Assembly (NCBI RefSeq): GCF_000238275.3
Contig: NZ_AHCF03000003.1
Location: 496,001 to 560,000, forward strand
Length of the DNA stretch: 64,000 nucleotides
Direction: 5' to 3'
From: Pseudoalteromonas undina
Lineage (GTDB): Bacteria > Pseudomonadota > Gammaproteobacteria > Enterobacterales > Alteromonadaceae
This document shows positions 61,507-64,000 of this stretch, one piece after another. The position numbers and the translations under genes are program-made. Under the pieces are notes generated by a model. The model worked only from the letters and a program-made list of their open reading frames with translations, did not search any database and was not told the origin of the DNA. Each line of letters begins with the position of its first letter. The stretch's first letter is position 1.

Positions 61507-62277
61507 GTGAAAGTTTGGACAGTAGCCAATCAAAAAGGGGGAGTAGGCAAAACCACTACAGCGGTTAGCCTTGCAGGGATCCTTGCGCTTCAAGGCAAGC
61601 GCGTGTTATTGATTGATACAGATCCTCATGCTTCACTAACCTATTACTTTGGTATTGATTCAGAAGATTTAGAGGTCAGTGTTTACGATATTTTTACTCG
61701 AGGCTCGAGTATGAAAAGCGAAGAAATATTGCAAGCATTATGCCCCTCAACAATTGAAAACCTTGATATTTTACCTGCAACTATGGCGATCGCGACACTT
61801 GACCGTAGCATGGGTAATAAAACGGGAATGGGCCTGATTTTAAAAAAAACACTGGCTAAAATTAGCGAGTATTACGATTACGCAATTTTAGATTGCCCAC
61901 CTGTTTTAGGTGTGCTGATGGTCAATGCGCTTGCCGCCTGTGAAAGAGTGTTAGTGCCGGTGCAAACTGAGTTCTTGGCGCTTAAAGGGCTCGATAGAAT
62001 GATGCGTACTATGGAGTTAATGCAAACCTCTCAAGCGAAAAGCTATGAATATACTATAATTCCAACTATGTATGATAAACGAACCAAAGCATCGCTTGAG
62101 GCCTATAAAACATTACAAGAAACGTATAAAGAAAAAGTATGGCCAGGCGTTATTCCTGTTGATACTAAATTTAGAGATGCAAGTTTAGCGCAAAAAGTAC
62201 CGGTAGATTTTTGCCCAAATGCGCGTGGAGTCTATGCTTATAAAGCATTACTTAAATATTTAATAAAACAAGGTTAA
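61507..62277 (+). CDS. parC: ParC-type ATPase (chemotaxis array positioning)
   Basis: A GTG start at 61507 gives a 256-residue ParA-family ATPase: deviant Walker A KGGVGKTTT (~10-18), LLIDTDPHASLTYYFG, YAILDCPPVLGVLMVNAL and FLALKGLDRMMRTM. In Vibrio the ParA-like protein of this operon (ParC) positions chemotaxis arrays at the pole with ParP. Its place between motD and parP supports this and not plasmid or chromosome partition. The chromosome ParA would sit with parB. Gap to the next gene is three bases. Confidence 0.85.
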   Translation: MKVWTVANQKGGVGKTTTAVSLAGILALQGKRVLLIDTDPHASLTYYFGIDSEDLEVSVYDIFTRGSSMKSEEILQALCPSTIENLDILPATMAIATLDRSMGNKTGMGLILKKTLAKISEYYDYAILDCPPVLGVLMVNALAACERVLVPVQTEFLALKGLDRMMRTMELMQTSQAKSYEYTIIPTMYDKRTKASLEAYKTLQETYKEKVWPGVIPVDTKFRDASLAQKVPVDFCPNARGVYAYKALLKYLIKQG

Positions 62278-62280
62278 TAA

Positions 62281-63003
62281 ATGAGTAAGCAATTATTTGC
62301 TAATGAAAAAGTAGTCACTCAGTACTTAGGGGCGTTATTATCTGATGACGAACCAACAAAAGACCTTGAGCCTGTTGCTAAACTGCTTGAGCAGGTAACG
62401 TATGAAGAGCAAAAAGAACAACCAGTAATAGTTGAGCCTGTTGTTGAAGTTGAAAAGCTTAATAAGCAAGTATCGAATGTAGAAATTGACACCCACCAAG
62501 AGCAACACGTCGTGCCTGAGCAAGAGGTGGTTGTAGGTGGTGAAGCTGACTACTTTGATGGTGAGTTTCAAGCGCTGTTTTTTGAAGTGGCAGGGCTTAC
62601 TTTAGCGGTGCCGCTAAAAGCCTTAGGTGGCATTCATGAGCTTGGAGAAGTAAATCATTTATTTGGCAAGCCTAAGTGGTTTAAAGGGGTTATGATAAAC
62701 CGAGAAGAAAAGCTCAATGTTGTTGATACCGCTCGCTGGGTTATGCCTGAAAAGTACGATGAGCAGTTAGAGGCATCTTTAAATTATCAATATCTCATCA
62801 CTTTAGGTGATAGCCAATGGGGTTTATTAGCAGAAAAACTAATAAATAACATTACATTGAGTAAAGAAGATGTAAAATGGCGTACAAATAACAGTAAGCG
62901 CCCATGGCTTGCTGGAGTAATTAAAGAAAAAATGTGTGCTTTAATAGATGTTAATAATTTAAACGCACTATTAGAGAAAGGCTTAGATAGCCGTCACAAG
63001 TAA
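62281..63003 (+). CDS. parP: ParP-like CheW-domain protein
   Basis: The 240-residue protein has a variable acidic/Val-Glu-Gln-rich N-terminal region (~1-95, coiled and low-complexity) and a CheW-like array-integration domain (~97-235): FQALFFEVAGLTLAVPLKALGGIHEL, PKWFKGVMINREEKLNVVDTARWVMP, YLITLGDSQWGLLAEKLINNITLSKEDVKWR. It sits after the ParA-like gene and before cheW, the operon position of ParP, which joins ParC to CheA and the receptors. Confidence 0.85.
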   Translation: MSKQLFANEKVVTQYLGALLSDDEPTKDLEPVAKLLEQVTYEEQKEQPVIVEPVVEVEKLNKQVSNVEIDTHQEQHVVPEQEVVVGGEADYFDGEFQALFFEVAGLTLAVPLKALGGIHELGEVNHLFGKPKWFKGVMINREEKLNVVDTARWVMPEKYDEQLEASLNYQYLITLGDSQWGLLAEKLINNITLSKEDVKWRTNNSKRPWLAGVIKEKMCALIDVNNLNALLEKGLDSRHK

Positions 63004-63024
63004 TGACCATTACGAGGTAAGAGC

Positions 63025-63522
63025 ATGAGTGAAGATAAATTACTGTCAGCTAAGAAAAATGCAGATAATAATGATGAGATTTTGCAGTGGGTTACGTTCA
63101 AGCTAGAAGATGAAACTTATGGCGTAAATGTAATGCAAGTGCAAGAAATACTGCGTTACACCGAGATTGCTCCTGTACCAGGTGCACCTTCGTATGTGAT
63201 TGGTATTATTAACTTACGTGGTAATGTTGTTACCGTTATTGATACTCGCTCTCGTTTTGGTTTACCTGATATTGAAGCGACGGATAATTCACGTATTTTA
63301 ATTATTGAAGCAGAAGAGCAAGTGATTGGCATTCTAGCCGATAGCGTTTCTGAGGTTGTTTACCTACGTAGCTCTGAAATTGACAGTGCGCCAAATGTAG
63401 GTACAGAGGAAAGTGCTAAATTTATTCAAGGTGTATGTAACCGCGACAATGAGTTACTTATTCTGGTTGATTTAAATAAACTACTTAGTGATGACGAATG
63501 GGATGAGTTAAGCGATATATAA
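63025..63522 (+). CDS. cheW: CheW, receptor-kinase coupling protein
   Basis: The 165-residue protein is a single CheW domain (~20-160): LQWVTFKLEDETYGVNVMQVQEILRYTEIAPVPGAPSYVIGIINLRGNVVTVIDTRSRFGLP and GILADSVSEVVYLRSSEIDSAPN, ending NRDNELLILVDLNKLLSDDE. It links CheA to chemoreceptors. AGGTAAGAGC precedes ATG 63025; the gene is 21 bases after parP and 18 before the next gene. Confidence 0.96.
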   Translation: MSEDKLLSAKKNADNNDEILQWVTFKLEDETYGVNVMQVQEILRYTEIAPVPGAPSYVIGIINLRGNVVTVIDTRSRFGLPDIEATDNSRILIIEAEEQVIGILADSVSEVVYLRSSEIDSAPNVGTEESAKFIQGVCNRDNELLILVDLNKLLSDDEWDELSDI

Positions 63523-63540
63523 GCTTCTCTACATAAAACT

Positions 63541-63942
63541 ATGTTATTACTTGGTATTGCTATTGCGGGTTTAGTTTTTGGACTATTCTCGCTGCTTTTA
63601 ATTGTGATGTTTAAAAAGCGCTATGCGAGTGAGCTTGGCGCGCAATTACAACAGTTTAAAGATTCATCAGAGCAGATTAATATTTTACGTAGCGAAGTGT
63701 CAGAGTTGCGAACCGGTTTACTGAGTATTGGTAAGCGTGTGCTTGAGGTAGAACAACAAAACCAAGAGCTGATACAGCAACAAGCAGCTCAAAAATACGA
63801 TGACCCCGATGCTAAAATATACTCTCGTGCAGTAAAAATGGTTGAGTTAGGTGCTGATTTAGATGAGGTTATTCGCGAATGTGAATTACCCCGCGCCGAG
63901 GCTGAACTGTTGTTTTCATTACACAAACAAAAAGGCGCTTAG
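63541..63942 (+). CDS. DUF2802 membrane-anchored coiled-coil protein
   Basis: The 133-residue protein has an N-terminal membrane segment (~1-24), a coiled coil (~33-80, FKDSSEQINILRSEVSELRTGLLSIGKRVLEVEQQNQELIQQQ) and a C-terminal motif KIYSRAVKMVELGADLDEVIRECELPRAEAELLFSLHKQK, the DUF2802 signature with a helix-turn-helix-like shape. The same gene follows cheW in Vibrio and Shewanella operons; its function is unknown to me. A terminator overlaps its stop codon, marking the end of the operon. Confidence 0.85.
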   Translation: MLLLGIAIAGLVFGLFSLLLIVMFKKRYASELGAQLQQFKDSSEQINILRSEVSELRTGLLSIGKRVLEVEQQNQELIQQQAAQKYDDPDAKIYSRAVKMVELGADLDEVIRECELPRAEAELLFSLHKQKGA

Positions 63943-63953
63943 CGCCTTTTTTG
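63929..63953 (+). terminator. Terminator of the che/mot operon
   Basis: AAAAAGGCGC (63929-63938) and GCGCCTTTTT (63942-63951) form a 10-bp stem with loop TTA and T tail. The stop codon of the last gene (63940-63942) lies in the hairpin. The next bases to 64000 show no gene. Confidence 0.88.
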
Positions 63954-64000
63954 CTTTTATAACACTGCGTTATGCTTTTATATTTAGCTTTCCCTGAAAG

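Noticed and set aside
61507-62277. Chromosome partition ParA
   Set aside because: No ParB or parS-like gene nearby, and the position between motD and a CheW-domain gene is the one known for chemotaxis array positioning.
1-64000. CRISPR arrays, insertion sequences or rRNA genes
   Set aside because: No regularly spaced direct repeats, transposase genes or rRNA sequences were seen anywhere in the window.

Overview
The window is a chromosomal segment of a marine gammaproteobacterium. Gene content, AT-leaning composition and protein style fit Pseudoalteromonas or a close relative, an assignment made by recognition and not by search. It carries most of a polar-flagellum and chemotaxis gene cluster of the Vibrio/Shewanella/Pseudoalteromonas type: an FlrA/FlrB/FlrC and sigma-54/FliA hierarchy, FlgO/FlgP/FlgT envelope proteins, FlhF/FlhG polar-number control, and a CheY-CheZ-CheA-CheB-MotC-MotD-ParC-ParP-CheW operon.

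Layout. Positions 1-1630 hold three tandem FlgO-family genes, the first cut by the window edge. A tRNA-Arg(CCT) lies at 1705-1779. Next to it is an AT-rich two-gene accessory unit (1954-4346): a NACHT-type NTPase overlapped by a small membrane protein, the best candidate here for an undescribed (possibly anti-phage) system. An ordinary block follows on mostly the minus strand: a DHH phosphoesterase, a flavoprotein disulfide reductase, a peroxiredoxin-glutaredoxin fusion and divergent oxyR with a clear 37-bp OxyR-type site. Flagellar genes then run almost without interruption: flgT, flgP, flgN, flgM, flgA, cheV, cheR, flgBCDE, flgFGHI, flgJKL, two flagellins, flaG, fliD, then fliS and a FliT-like gene on the minus strand, flrA, a stray tag (DNA glycosylase) on the minus strand, flrBC, fliEFGHIJ, fliKLMNOPQR-flhB, flhA-flhF-flhG-fliA and the cheY-to-DUF2802 operon.

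Regulation can be read from the DNA. Good GG-N10-GC sigma-54 elements precede flgT, flgP, flgB, flgF, flgJ, flagellin 1, flrB, fliE, fliK and flhA, and perhaps flgA. FliA (sigma-28) elements of the TAAA...GCCGATAA type precede flgM, flagellin 2 and fliS. This suggests the sequence FlrA, then flrBC and basal-body/export genes, then FlrC-dependent genes, then FliA-dependent late genes with FlgM as the checkpoint.

Main points for a second look: the NACHT/membrane-protein pair beside the tRNA gene; three copies in the CheA linker of a short acidic-Leu-Leu motif that also occurs at the FliM N-terminus and CheZ C-terminus (a probable CheY-P docking motif); the sigma-54/sigma-28 split between two nearly parallel flagellins; and the reversed fliS/fliT-like pair with its own sigma-28 promoter.
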